A stretch of 64,000 nt of DNA from NCBI GenBank assembly GCA_017860295.1, contig JAFNAS010000001.1, positions 124,001 to 188,000 on the forward strand. The letters are read 5' to 3'. A program made the translations under genes and the position numbers. The stretch is from Bacteroidota bacterium (GTDB taxonomy: Bacteria > Bacteroidota > Bacteroidia > Bacteroidales > Paludibacteraceae). Below the pieces are notes generated by a model that saw only the letters and a program-made list of their open reading frames with translations, ran no database searches and was not told the DNA's origin. Within the stretch, counting starts at the first letter, position 1, and each line of letters begins with the position of its first letter. This document shows, piece by piece, positions 44,185-52,230 of the stretch.

Positions 44185-44346
44185 TTATCGGAAATTGGAA
44201 ATGGCAGCTAACTGAGCAAAGTGATTGAATGTACGTTCTTTTTCTACGCGACAGGCTTTATTTACGTCAGCCTCTTTCATCTCATTGATAAAGTTAATCG
44301 CATCAATCCCTTTCAAAACGGGAGTTTCTTTGTTCGGCTTAGTCAT
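44185..44346 (-). CDS. 53-residue protein paired with the GNAT gene
   Basis: A short frame starting MTKPNKETPVLKGIDAINFI and ending LAAISNFR. It is mostly charged and predicted helical. The stop is 3 bp upstream of the GNAT start and a TAnnTTTG box lies at 44372-44379, so both genes probably share one mRNA. Its place and size suggest an antitoxin or other partner of the acetyltransferase. It does not look like a ribbon-helix-helix DUF1778 antitoxin, so if it is one it is of another type. Confidence 0.7.
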   Translation of the reverse strand: MTKPNKETPVLKGIDAINFINEMKEADVNKACRVEKERTFNHFAQLAAISNFR

Positions 44347-44371
44347 ATTTTGGTTAGATGTAACAGTCGGA

Positions 44372-44379
44372 CAAAATTA
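44372..44379 (-). promoter_or_regulatory. -7 box of the small-protein/GNAT pair
   Basis: TAATTTTG on the minus strand, an exact TAnnTTTG, about 25 nt upstream of the 53-codon gene. The 441-bp gap 44347-44787 contains this box, the uvrA promoter and a 14-bp palindrome; nothing else is recognised. Confidence 0.55.
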
Positions 44380-44644
44380 CAGCAAATAGTTTACAATGGT
44401 ATTCCATTCTGAAAAAAATAGAGCTACAAGATATGCAAAAAATATTAACTAATTCAAACTGAATTAAATTTCTTGCCGGATGTAAGCCCGAATGATAAAA
44501 TTTAAACAATTGACAATTGGATTATTAGAAATTTGGTGATCGGGAGGCATTTATCTTTTTTAGTAGCAGAGGCATTTCTATTGTTACAGATCATTATCCG
44601 TCACAGGTTTCGTCAACTCGTTAGGCATGGCTAAAACAAATGCG

Positions 44645-44652
44645 TAACTTTG
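44645..44652 (+). promoter_or_regulatory. -7 box of uvrA
   Basis: TAACTTTG followed by CATG, with TTAGG at the -33 position (weak). The leader would be about 130 nt and includes the palindrome at 44723-44736. Confidence 0.6.
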
Positions 44653-44722
44653 CATGTTTCATACTATAATAATTTTTTCATCTAAGGAAGTATGGAACTC
44701 CATTGTTGCTGTAAATTATTTT

Positions 44723-44736
44723 CCGATAGCTATCGG
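44723..44736. repeat. 14-bp perfect palindrome in the uvrA leader
   Basis: CCGATAGCTATCGG, 52 bp upstream of the uvrA start. Sequences of this kind are met as a dispersed palindrome in Bacteroidetes; it could also be an operator. No LexA-type site was recognised. Confidence 0.55.
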
Positions 44737-44787
44737 GATCTCTTGGGCGTTATGCAGCAACATGTTCGTTTCATATATTAAGCATCT

Positions 44788-47589
44788 ATGTCCAACAAAG
44801 GAAATATTATAATCAAAGGAGCCAGGGTCAATAATCTCAAAAATATTGACGTAGAGATACCCCGCAACTCACTGGTAGTCATCACCGGGCTCTCCGGTTC
44901 CGGCAAATCGTCGCTGGCATTCGACACACTGTATGCCGAAGGGCAACGTCGATACGTAGAGAGTCTTTCGGCTTATGCCCGGCAGTTTCTGGGGCGCATG
45001 AACAAGCCCGAGGTCGATTACATCAAAGGGCTGCCTCCTGCTATTGCCATCCAACAAAAGGTAAACACCCGCAATCCGCGTTCCACGGTGGGAACCTCCA
45101 CCGAAATTTACGAATACATCAAACTGCTTTATTCGCGTGTGGGTAAAACCTACTCGCCGGTATCGGGCGAACCGGTAAAGAAACATACGGTGGAAGATGT
45201 GGTTAACTATTTTACAGCTTTGCCGGAAGGAGCTGCAGTCGTGGTTATGGTTCCGTTTCTTGTACCCGAAGGAAGAACAATAGAGAAACATGCCGGGATT
45301 CTCCAAAAAGAGGGTTTCAACCGGTTGAAGATCGGAGAAGAGTTTATGCGTATTGGCGATGCTCTGAAAAACGGAGCGCTGAGTGCGGATGCCGAAACCT
45401 TTGTGGTAGTCGACCGCCTGACGGTACAGACCGATAAGGAGACCCTCAGCCGACTGGCCGACTCGGTAGAAACCGCCTTTTTTGAAGGGAAAAACAGTTG
45501 TGTGGTTGAGGTACAAACCGAAGAGGGCTGGCACCAACAACTCTTCTCGAAATCGTTCGAGGCAGACGGCATTATCTTTGAAGAGCCGTCGGAACAGCTG
45601 TTCAGTTTCAATAGCCCGGTGGGAGCCTGTCCCCGTTGCGAAGGGTTTGGCAAAGTGATCGGCATCGACGAAAATCTGGTAATCCCCGATAAGCAGCTAT
45701 CTGTGTATGAAGGCGCGGTAGTTTGCTGGCGCGGCGAGGTGATGGGCGAATGGAAAAATCAGGTGGTGGCCGGAGCCCGCAAAGCCGGTTTTCCTATTCA
45801 TCATCCCTACATCAACCTGACCAAAGAGGAGAAAAAATTACTCTGGGAAGGGTGCCAATATTTTGAGGGCATCGACGCTTTCTTCCGTTTTCTGGAAACC
45901 AATCAGTATAAAATTCAATACCGGGTGATGCTGGCGCGTTACCGGGGAAAAACCGTTTGTCCCGAATGCCACGGCACCCGTCTGAAAAAAGAGGCGCAGT
46001 GGGTAAAGATCGGGGGAAAATCGATCTCCGAACTGGTGGATCTGCCCATGTCGGAGCTCAAACAGTTTTTTGATACCCTCAAGCTGACCGAGCAGGAGAT
46101 TCAGATCACCAAACGACTGCTTATCGAGATCAACAACCGCGTCCGGTTTCTGCTAGATGTGGGCCTGGGATACCTCACACTGAACCGACTCTCCAACACA
46201 TTGTCGGGCGGAGAGAGTCAGCGTATCAACTTAGCCACGTCACTGGGCAGCAGTCTCGTGGGTTCGCTCTACATCCTCGACGAACCGAGCATCGGGCTGC
46301 ATTCGCGCGACACGGCGCTGTTGGTAAAAGTGCTGAAACAGCTGCGCGATCTGGGCAATACGGTGGTAGTGGTGGAGCACGACGAAGATATTATCCGTGC
46401 CGCCGACTACATTATCGACATCGGCCCCAATGCCGGTCGACTGGGTGGCGAAGTGGTACTGGCATCATCCTTTCCCGTACCGCAGAAGACCATTGACACG
46501 ACCAAACAATCGCACACGCTCAATTACCTTGCCGGAACGGAGAAGATTCCGGTGCCCGCCAAGCGCCGTAAATGGAACAACTACATCGAAGTGACCGGTG
46601 CCAACGAGAACAACCTGAAAAATATTTCGGTACGCTTTCCGCTCAACGTGATGACGGTGGTTACCGGCGTGAGCGGTAGCGGCAAATCGTCGCTGGTGCG
46701 CGATATTTTGTACCCTGCTCTGAAAAAACATTACGGCGGCGTGGCCGAGCATGTGGGCGTGTACGGCAAACTCGACGGCAGTATGCACTTAGCCACCGAC
46801 ATCGAGTTTGTGGATCAGAACCCGATCGGTAAGTCATCGCGCTCCAACCCCGTGACCTACATGAAAGCCTACGACGAGATACGCCGTCTCTTTGCCGAGC
46901 AACAGCTGGCCAAACAGATGGGCTTTTCCGCATCGCACTTCTCGTTCAACGTGGAGGGCGGACGCTGCGAAGAGTGCCAGGGCGAGGGAACCATCACGGT
47001 AGAGATGCAGTTTATGGCCGACATCACGCTCGAATGCGAACATTGCCATGGCAAACGGTTCAAATCGGATGTGTTGGAGGTGATGTACAATGGCGTCAAC
47101 ATTTTCGACGTGCTGGAGATGACTGTCGACCAATCTATCGAATTCTTTTCCGAAGGCAAAGGGCTCACCGAAAAGAAAATCGTGAAACGGCTGAAACCCC
47201 TGCAAGATGTGGGACTCGGCTATATCAAACTGGGACAGGCATCGAGTACACTGTCGGGTGGTGAGAGCCAGCGCGTGAAATTAGCTTCGTTCCTCTCCGA
47301 AGAGAAGACATCGCCGATGCTCTTCGTGTTCGACGAACCGACCACCGGGTTGCACTTCCACGATATCAAGACATTGATGAAGGCCTTCGACGCGCTGATC
47401 GACCGCGGACACACGGTAATCATTATCGAGCACAACATGGAGGTGATTAAATGCGCCGACCACATCATCGACCTCGGTCCCGAAAGCGGTGCCGGCGGCG
47501 GTGAAATTGTCTTCGAGGGAACCCCCGAAAAACTGGTGCTGTGCAAGAAGTCGTATACGGGAAGGTTTTTGGAAAAGGAGTTGAAATAA
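44788..47589 (+). CDS. uvrA: Excinuclease ABC subunit A
   Basis: A 933-residue damage-recognition ATPase of nucleotide excision repair. It has two ABC modules: Walker [15 protein letters not shown] (about 34) and [13 protein letters not shown], signature LSGGESQRI and [13 protein letters not shown], zinc-binding Cys pairs ([32 protein letters not shown]). Complete and of normal length. The stop codon is followed without a gap by a 21-bp tandem repeat. mfd, which recruits UvrA to stalled RNA polymerase, is encoded at the right end of the window. Confidence 0.98.
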   Translation: MSNKGNIIIKGARVNNLKNIDVEIPRNSLVVITGLSGSGKSSLAFDTLYAEGQRRYVESLSAYARQFLGRMNKPEVDYIKGLPPAIAIQQKVNTRNPRSTVGTSTEIYEYIKLLYSRVGKTYSPVSGEPVKKHTVEDVVNYFTALPEGAAVVVMVPFLVPEGRTIEKHAGILQKEGFNRLKIGEEFMRIGDALKNGALSADAETFVVVDRLTVQTDKETLSRLADSVETAFFEGKNSCVVEVQTEEGWHQQLFSKSFEADGIIFEEPSEQLFSFNSPVGACPRCEGFGKVIGIDENLVIPDKQLSVYEGAVVCWRGEVMGEWKNQVVAGARKAGFPIHHPYINLTKEEKKLLWEGCQYFEGIDAFFRFLETNQYKIQYRVMLARYRGKTVCPECHGTRLKKEAQWVKIGGKSISELVDLPMSELKQFFDTLKLTEQEIQITKRLLIEINNRVRFLLDVGLGYLTLNRLSNTLSGGESQRINLATSLGSSLVGSLYILDEPSIGLHSRDTALLVKVLKQLRDLGNTVVVVEHDEDIIRAADYIIDIGPNAGRLGGEVVLASSFPVPQKTIDTTKQSHTLNYLAGTEKIPVPAKRRKWNNYIEVTGANENNLKNISVRFPLNVMTVVTGVSGSGKSSLVRDILYPALKKHYGGVAEHVGVYGKLDGSMHLATDIEFVDQNPIGKSSRSNPVTYMKAYDEIRRLFAEQQLAKQMGFSASHFSFNVEGGRCEECQGEGTITVEMQFMADITLECEHCHGKRFKSDVLEVMYNGVNIFDVLEMTVDQSIEFFSEGKGLTEKKIVKRLKPLQDVGLGYIKLGQASSTLSGGESQRVKLASFLSEEKTSPMLFVFDEPTTGLHFHDIKTLMKAFDALIDRGHTVIIIEHNMEVIKCADHIIDLGPESGAGGGEIVFEGTPEKLVLCKKSYTGRFLEKELK

Positions 47590-47841
47590 GCGACAGACAC
47601 GGAAGGTACCGTGACAGACACGGCTGATAGAAAAACAGTTCCGGCTGGCAGCAAAACAGGCACAGAGGGGATCATGACAACTCCGGTTGGTACCATGACA
47701 GTCACGGCTGGCATCGTGACAACTATCAACCGAACCGAAACAACTATCAACTGAATCAGGGAAGACCTCAACCGAAGCATGACAGGTATCGGAGGCATCG
47801 TGACAGCCATCAACAGAATCAAAACAGTTGTCGAACGATAG
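47590..47841. repeat. Twelve-unit degenerate 21-bp tandem repeat after uvrA
   Basis: Twelve successive 21-bp units, the first starting at the base after the uvrA stop codon. Most start with a GTGACAG/ATGACAG/AAAACAG motif and end in ATC or ACC (for example ATGACAGTCACGGCTGGCAT and GTGACAGCCATCAACAGAAT). Being a multiple of three, the array is open for seven units in a plus frame starting GTG (heptads like MTVTAGI) and, on the minus strand, as heptads ending CH or CF. No known element was recognised and no start signal supports either frame. Confidence 0.85.
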
Positions 47842-47865
47842 CGGCAAGATCAATTAACGAAAACT

Positions 47866-48216
47866 ATGGCATACTACATCATCAAGGTATTGATTTCGGC
47901 CATCCTGATTGTGGCCATCTCCGAAATATCGAAACGAAGTTCGCTGGTGGGCAGCATCTTTGCTTCCATCCCGCTCCTCTCGCTGATGGCTTTCGTGTGG
48001 ATGTATATCGATACCAAGGATGTACATAAAATTGCCGATCTCTCGTCGGGCATCTTCTGGTTGGTTATACCATCGCTGAGTTTTTTTATTCTGTTTCCGG
48101 TACTGCTGCGCAAGGGAATGAACTTTTACCTGTCGCTAACGCTGTCCACCCTGGCGATGGTATTGTTCTATTTTGGAATGATCTATCTTTTGAAAAAGTG
48201 TGGGGTGAATTTGTGA
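47866..48216 (+). CDS. DUF3147-family membrane protein
   Basis: A 116-residue integral membrane protein with four hydrophobic helices (about 3-21, 28-47, 60-79, 86-108). The opening MAYYIIKVLISAILIVAISE with SKRSSLVGSIFASIPLLSLM is typical of DUF3147. No catalytic motif; function unknown. It lies 24 bp after the 21-bp repeat array and could be read from the uvrA transcript. Confidence 0.85.
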   Translation: MAYYIIKVLISAILIVAISEISKRSSLVGSIFASIPLLSLMAFVWMYIDTKDVHKIADLSSGIFWLVIPSLSFFILFPVLLRKGMNFYLSLTLSTLAMVLFYFGMIYLLKKCGVNL

Positions 48217-48291
48217 GAAAGCTATCTTTTCGTTTCAATATTAAAAGACCAAGAAAAAGCACAATAAAACATTCACATCAAACCAATCGCC

Positions 48292-48993
48292 ATGAATTTA
48301 ACTGACGCCTTAAATTGTTACTGTGCTAAATATTTAAAAGATAAGAATTGGTATCAATGGAAGCTTCAAGAAAAGTACTTTCATACCCATTTCGGAATAA
48401 CCCTTGACGGTACAACTTGCTTTGACAAAACCATGGAGTTGAAAAATAAATTGCATGACTTATGGCAACGCGATAGTACTAAACGCACAAGTATCATTAA
48501 GGCATACATATCCGTCTGGGGCGGAATTAGGAAAAATTCGGATGAAACGATGGCTAAATACATGCAGTCATGTCCAAAATGTCTGATTAATCTTGGCAAG
48601 AAAGGGGTGCCCTCGTGGTCAAAAGCGTTGGTAATACATAATCCACAGCAATATGCTATTTTCGATGCAAGAGTATCTCTAAGCTTGAATTGTTTACAGG
48701 AATTATACGGCATCGAAGATAAAACCTTATATCCCATCTTAGGCAGTAGAAACAAAAGGGTGCAAGAAGGAAATAAAAAAATCAGCGATATATCGGGTAA
48801 TTGGGAAAAACCAGACGATTCGAAATTTTATACAAAATACTTATCCATGTTAGTATCCGTTGCAGAACATAATCACACCGATATATCAACTGTTGAAATG
48901 CTATTGTTTGCAAAAGTGGAAGCAATTTGGAGGTGCCTAAAAATTAAATGTAATAAGAAGAACTACAACCTTCAAACCGAACAGTTACATTAA
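48292..48993 (+). CDS. Uncharacterised protein with SWSK...DARV motif
   Basis: A 233-residue soluble protein that I do not recognise. Its middle carries a distinctive stretch (KKGVPSWSKALVIHNPQQYA followed by IFDARVSLSLN) that recalls a helix-hairpin-helix-like segment, but no glycosylase catalytic residue can be pointed to. The coding sequence is clearly more AT-rich and uses more AAA/ATA codons than the flanking genes, a sign of recent transfer. It sits between DUF3147 and DUF523 genes, 9 bp before the latter. Confidence 0.7.
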   Translation: MNLTDALNCYCAKYLKDKNWYQWKLQEKYFHTHFGITLDGTTCFDKTMELKNKLHDLWQRDSTKRTSIIKAYISVWGGIRKNSDETMAKYMQSCPKCLINLGKKGVPSWSKALVIHNPQQYAIFDARVSLSLNCLQELYGIEDKTLYPILGSRNKRVQEGNKKISDISGNWEKPDDSKFYTKYLSMLVSVAEHNHTDISTVEMLLFAKVEAIWRCLKIKCNKKNYNLQTEQLH

Positions 48994-49002
48994 ATCTACC
49001 GT

Positions 49003-49419
49003 ATGAAACTTTGTAGTGCGTGCCTGTTGGGACTTGCCTGCCGTTACAACGGAGAGAGCGTTCCCCATGAAAAAGTGTTGCATCTGGCAGAAAAAGAGGT
49101 ATTGATACCGGTCTGCCCCGAACAGATGGGTGGCTTACCCACACCACGTCCGGCGGTAGAGCTCAAAAACGGCCGCGCAATTACCATCGATGGCAAGGAC
49201 GTGACCGAAAATTTTGAAGCTGGAGCGCGTCAGGTGTTGGAAATTGCACGGCTGTATGACATCGACACGGTAATCCTAAAGCAACGGAGTCCCTCGTGCG
49301 GATGCGGACAGGTGTACGATGGAACCTTTTCGGGAGGATCGGTCGTATCCGGTAATGGAATCACGGCGAAACTACTTTTGGAAAACGGCATAAAAGTGCT
49401 AACCGAAGAAGATTTGTAA
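49003..49419 (+). CDS. DUF523-family protein
   Basis: A 138-residue small protein with the family motifs CSACLLGLACRYNG at the N-terminus, VCPEQMGGLPTPRP near residue 38 and ILKQRSPSCGCGQVYDGTF near residue 91. The conserved cysteines suggest metal or Fe-S binding, but no function is established. It starts 9 bp after the uncharacterised gene. Confidence 0.9.
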   Translation: MKLCSACLLGLACRYNGESVPHEKVLHLAEKEVLIPVCPEQMGGLPTPRPAVELKNGRAITIDGKDVTENFEAGARQVLEIARLYDIDTVILKQRSPSCGCGQVYDGTFSGGSVVSGNGITAKLLLENGIKVLTEEDL

Positions 49420-49431
49420 CAATTCATTTCA

Positions 49432-49481
49432 ACCATTAAGAAATTAAGACACTAACTTAATCACCTCAATTTCTTAATGGT
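49432..49481. repeat. 14-bp inverted repeat before the AICAR transformylase gene
   Basis: ACCATTAAGAAATT and AATTTCTTAATGGT, perfect, 22 bp apart. The inner sequence continues AAGACACTAACTTAA. The stem lacks a good T-run on the plus strand (AAAAAATGG follows), so it looks more like a dispersed ATTAAGAAATTAAG repeat than a terminator. Confidence 0.65.
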
Positions 49482-49514
49482 AAAAAATGGCAACAACATA
49501 AACCTCACTATATT

Positions 49515-50600
49515 ATGAAACTGAAATACGGAATGAATCCTTATCAGGATTATGCGGAAGTAATTGACCCGAAAGGCGCTTTGACGCTGAAAAACGGCAA
49601 CCCGAGTGTAATTAACGTGCTGGATGCCCTCAACTCGTGGCAACTGGTAAAAGAGGCCAGCGCAACGCTGAACACCGAAGCTGCCACCTCGTTCAAACAC
49701 GTAACGCCATCGGGTGTAGCAATTGCGAAAGCGCTGACCGAAGCCGAAAAACAGGCCTACCTGATCAAAAACGAACTCTCACCGCTGGCATCGGCATACG
49801 CCCGGGCACGCGGCACCGACCGTCTGGCATCGTTCGGCGATTTTATTGCCCTCAGCCATCCGGTAGATAAGGCAACAGCGTTGCTTATCAAGTCGGAAGT
49901 ATGCGACGGCATCGTGGCTCCGGGCTACGAACCCGAAGCGTTGGAAATTCTTGCCGCCAAGAAAAAGGGAGGCTTCGTGGTATTCGAAATCGATGCCGCC
50001 TACGAACCCGAAGAGGTGGAATCGCGCGAAGTGTACGGCATCACCGTAAAGCAGAAGCGAAACAACCTTCGCGTGTCGGATGAGATGTTCTCTAAAGTGG
50101 TTACCGCCAACAAGAACGTACCGGCTAAAATCCTGAACGACCTGAAACTGGGTTTCATCACCCTGAAATATACCATGTCGAACTCCATTTGCGTGGTTAA
50201 CAACGGACATGTGATCGGTATCGGCTCCGGCCAGCAGTCGCGCATCCTCTGCTCGGGACTGGCACTGGGCAAAGCCAATATCTGGTACCAGAAATCGCAA
50301 CTCGACTACTCATTCCTGAACGAGCAGACCGACCTGAAACGTACCGACCTCGACCAGTTGATCGAACAAAAGCGCGAAGAGGCTTTTGGCAATCAAATCA
50401 TGTTGAACCAGCTTCCCGACTCTTGCCTGTTGTCGGACGGATTTTTCCCGCAGAAAGACAACATCGAACTGGCACACAAATACGGAGTAAAATATATCGC
50501 GACGCCGATGGGTTCCATCCGTGATCAGGAAATTATCGACACTTGCGATAAGCTGGGCATTACGCTCATCAATACCGGTGTGCGGTTATTCCACCATTAA
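49515..50600 (+). CDS. Stand-alone AICAR transformylase (PurH-like, no cyclohydrolase domain)
   Basis: A 361-residue homologue of the C-terminal AICAR formyltransferase half of PurH, the folate-dependent last-but-one step of purine synthesis. Family features: LKYGMNPYQDYA at the start, ATSFKHVTPSGVAIA with the catalytic Lys-His pair (about 59-73), YARARGTDRLASFGDFIALS, LKYTMSNSICVVNNGHVIGI and the C-terminal GSIRDQEIIDTCDKLGITLI. The N-terminal MGS/IMP cyclohydrolase domain is missing, so cyclisation needs another gene. A hairpin terminator follows. Confidence 0.9.
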   Translation: MKLKYGMNPYQDYAEVIDPKGALTLKNGNPSVINVLDALNSWQLVKEASATLNTEAATSFKHVTPSGVAIAKALTEAEKQAYLIKNELSPLASAYARARGTDRLASFGDFIALSHPVDKATALLIKSEVCDGIVAPGYEPEALEILAAKKKGGFVVFEIDAAYEPEEVESREVYGITVKQKRNNLRVSDEMFSKVVTANKNVPAKILNDLKLGFITLKYTMSNSICVVNNGHVIGIGSGQQSRILCSGLALGKANIWYQKSQLDYSFLNEQTDLKRTDLDQLIEQKREEAFGNQIMLNQLPDSCLLSDGFFPQKDNIELAHKYGVKYIATPMGSIRDQEIIDTCDKLGITLINTGVRLFHH

Positions 50601-50608
50601 TTCTATAA

Positions 50609-50644
50609 GTGCCGGGTTGCGTAAGTAAACCCGGCACCCTTTTT
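50609..50644 (+). terminator. Intrinsic terminator after the AICAR transformylase gene
   Basis: GTGCCGGGTT / AACCCGGCAC, 10-bp perfect stem, 9-nt loop, followed by CCTTTTTC. Confidence 0.9.
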
Positions 50645-50660
50645 CATAGAAACAAAACTT

Positions 50661-51563
50661 ATGGAACAGCTTACAGTCTATCAGGTTGATTCGTTTACCA
50701 AAGAGAAATTCAAAGGAAATCCGGCAGGAGTTGTCGTGAATGCCGATGGGTTGAGCGAAACACAGATGCTCGCTATTGCAAGAGAACTGAACAACTCCGA
50801 AACGGCCTTTTTGTTCTCTTCCGACGACAGTAACTGCGACGGAAAGATTCGCTATTTCACGCCCACCCGAGAGGTTCCCACTTGTGGACATGCAACCATT
50901 GCAGCCATGTATGCCAAGGCGTTGGAAGAAAATATCGACTCATGTGTGCTGAAATACAAAACACAGATCGGCATTCTCCCCTTTGAAATTATCCGAAATA
51001 AAGAAGATTATCAGATCATTATGACCCAAGGAAAATTCGAATTGAGTCCTTCGTTTGATTTCCAAACAACTCAACGAATTGTAACCGCATTGGGACTAAC
51101 CGACGATGACATCGACCGCAGATGCCCAATACAAATTGCCTCAACCGGACACTCCAAAGTGATGATCGGTATCAAAAGCCGAAAAACCCTGAATCGCCTG
51201 ACTCCCAACTTTAATGATCTGGCCAAGTTGAGCAAAGTAATCAATTGCAATGGCTTTTTTGTATTTACCTTTGATTCGGACACCGAAAATATACTGACCC
51301 ACGGTCGTATGTTTGCTCCTGCTATCGGGATTAATGAAGACCCGGTAACCGGAAATGCCAACGGACCATTAGGCGGCTACCTTATCGCCAACAAACTGGC
51401 CAAAACGGACAACTCTATTTTTGAATTCAACGGAATGCAAGGTGAACAGATCGGCAGACCGGGCATCATTACCGTAAAAGTAATAGCTACCGATGACGCT
51501 CCGTTTTCGATACAGATCAAAGGCGATGCAACCGTAGCTTTCAAAACGACAATCGAAATATAA
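50661..51563 (+). CDS. PhzF-family isomerase/epimerase-like protein
   Basis: A 300-residue protein of the PhzF/DapF-like fold. It has the N-terminal YQVDSFTKEKFKGNPAGVVV, the conserved acid in NNSETAFLF, RYFTPTREVPTCGHATIAAM (about 74-93), and the second-half counterpart GINEDPVTGNANGPLGGYL. PhzF relatives isomerise small amino-acid-like substrates; the natural substrate is unknown and no phenazine genes are nearby. A LysE transporter gene follows after 35 bp, so the pair may act on and export an amino-acid derivative. Confidence 0.9.
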   Translation: MEQLTVYQVDSFTKEKFKGNPAGVVVNADGLSETQMLAIARELNNSETAFLFSSDDSNCDGKIRYFTPTREVPTCGHATIAAMYAKALEENIDSCVLKYKTQIGILPFEIIRNKEDYQIIMTQGKFELSPSFDFQTTQRIVTALGLTDDDIDRRCPIQIASTGHSKVMIGIKSRKTLNRLTPNFNDLAKLSKVINCNGFFVFTFDSDTENILTHGRMFAPAIGINEDPVTGNANGPLGGYLIANKLAKTDNSIFEFNGMQGEQIGRPGIITVKVIATDDAPFSIQIKGDATVAFKTTIEI

Positions 51564-51598
51564 GACTCATTTTCTCATCAAAATAAATACCTTGTGAT

Positions 51599-52228
51599 AT
51601 GACTATTCATTACTTTCTGGTCTATGCTGCCATTTTACTGGTTGCTACGATAACACCGGGACCCAGTATGCTGTTGGCGATCAATCACGGAGCAAATCAT
51701 GGCATCTCTAAAACGCTCTACAGCGGATTTGGAAATTTACTCGGCAACCTACTAATGGCATTGGTATCGATTTTGGGGTTAGGAGCCGTATTAATAGCCT
51801 CCGGCATTATTTTCAATATTATTAAATGGATTGGCATTCTTTACCTTATTTTTGTAGGGTTGAAACTGATCTTGGAACCTGTTCGGAAAGAGGAAGCAGA
51901 AGAGCATTTCACAAATAAAAAATCGAAAAGCAGACACCGGTTATTTATTGACGGCTTTATTATTGCCATTGGCAACCCAAAAGGAATCCTGTTTTTCACG
52001 GCCCTTTTCCCGCAATTTATAAACATCAGTCGTTCTACCCTGAGTGAATACTGCATCCTTATCTCGACTCTGGGCGTTGTCGCTTTCGGATGTTATATGC
52101 TATACGCTTTTTCGGGGGCGAAACTAAACAGACTTTTTCGCAGCTACTCGTTCCGAAAAATTTTCAACCGCATCACCGGAACCATTTTTATAGGCACCGG
52201 AGTGGCGATGTCGTTTTCAAAAAAATAA
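51599..52228 (+). CDS. LysE-family amino-acid exporter
   Basis: A 209-residue inner-membrane protein with six predicted helices. The N-terminal ATITPGPSMLLAINHGANHG is the family signature and the second-half repeat IIAIGNPKGILFFTALFPQF is clear. LysE/RhtB members export amino acids or related compounds by exchange. It lies between PhzF and nnrD with 2 bp to the next start, so co-transcription is likely. Substrate unknown. Confidence 0.9.
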   Translation: MTIHYFLVYAAILLVATITPGPSMLLAINHGANHGISKTLYSGFGNLLGNLLMALVSILGLGAVLIASGIIFNIIKWIGILYLIFVGLKLILEPVRKEEAEEHFTNKKSKSRHRLFIDGFIIAIGNPKGILFFTALFPQFINISRSTLSEYCILISTLGVVAFGCYMLYAFSGAKLNRLFRSYSFRKIFNRITGTIFIGTGVAMSFSKK

Positions 52229-52230
52229 TT

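Noticed and set aside
47220-47853. Two long minus-strand ORFs (190-200 codons) across the end of uvrA and the 21-bp repeat
   Set aside because: They are open because a 21-bp repeat keeps all frames in register and because they overlap the uvrA coding sequence antisense; no promoter, no known domain, biased Cys/Val composition.
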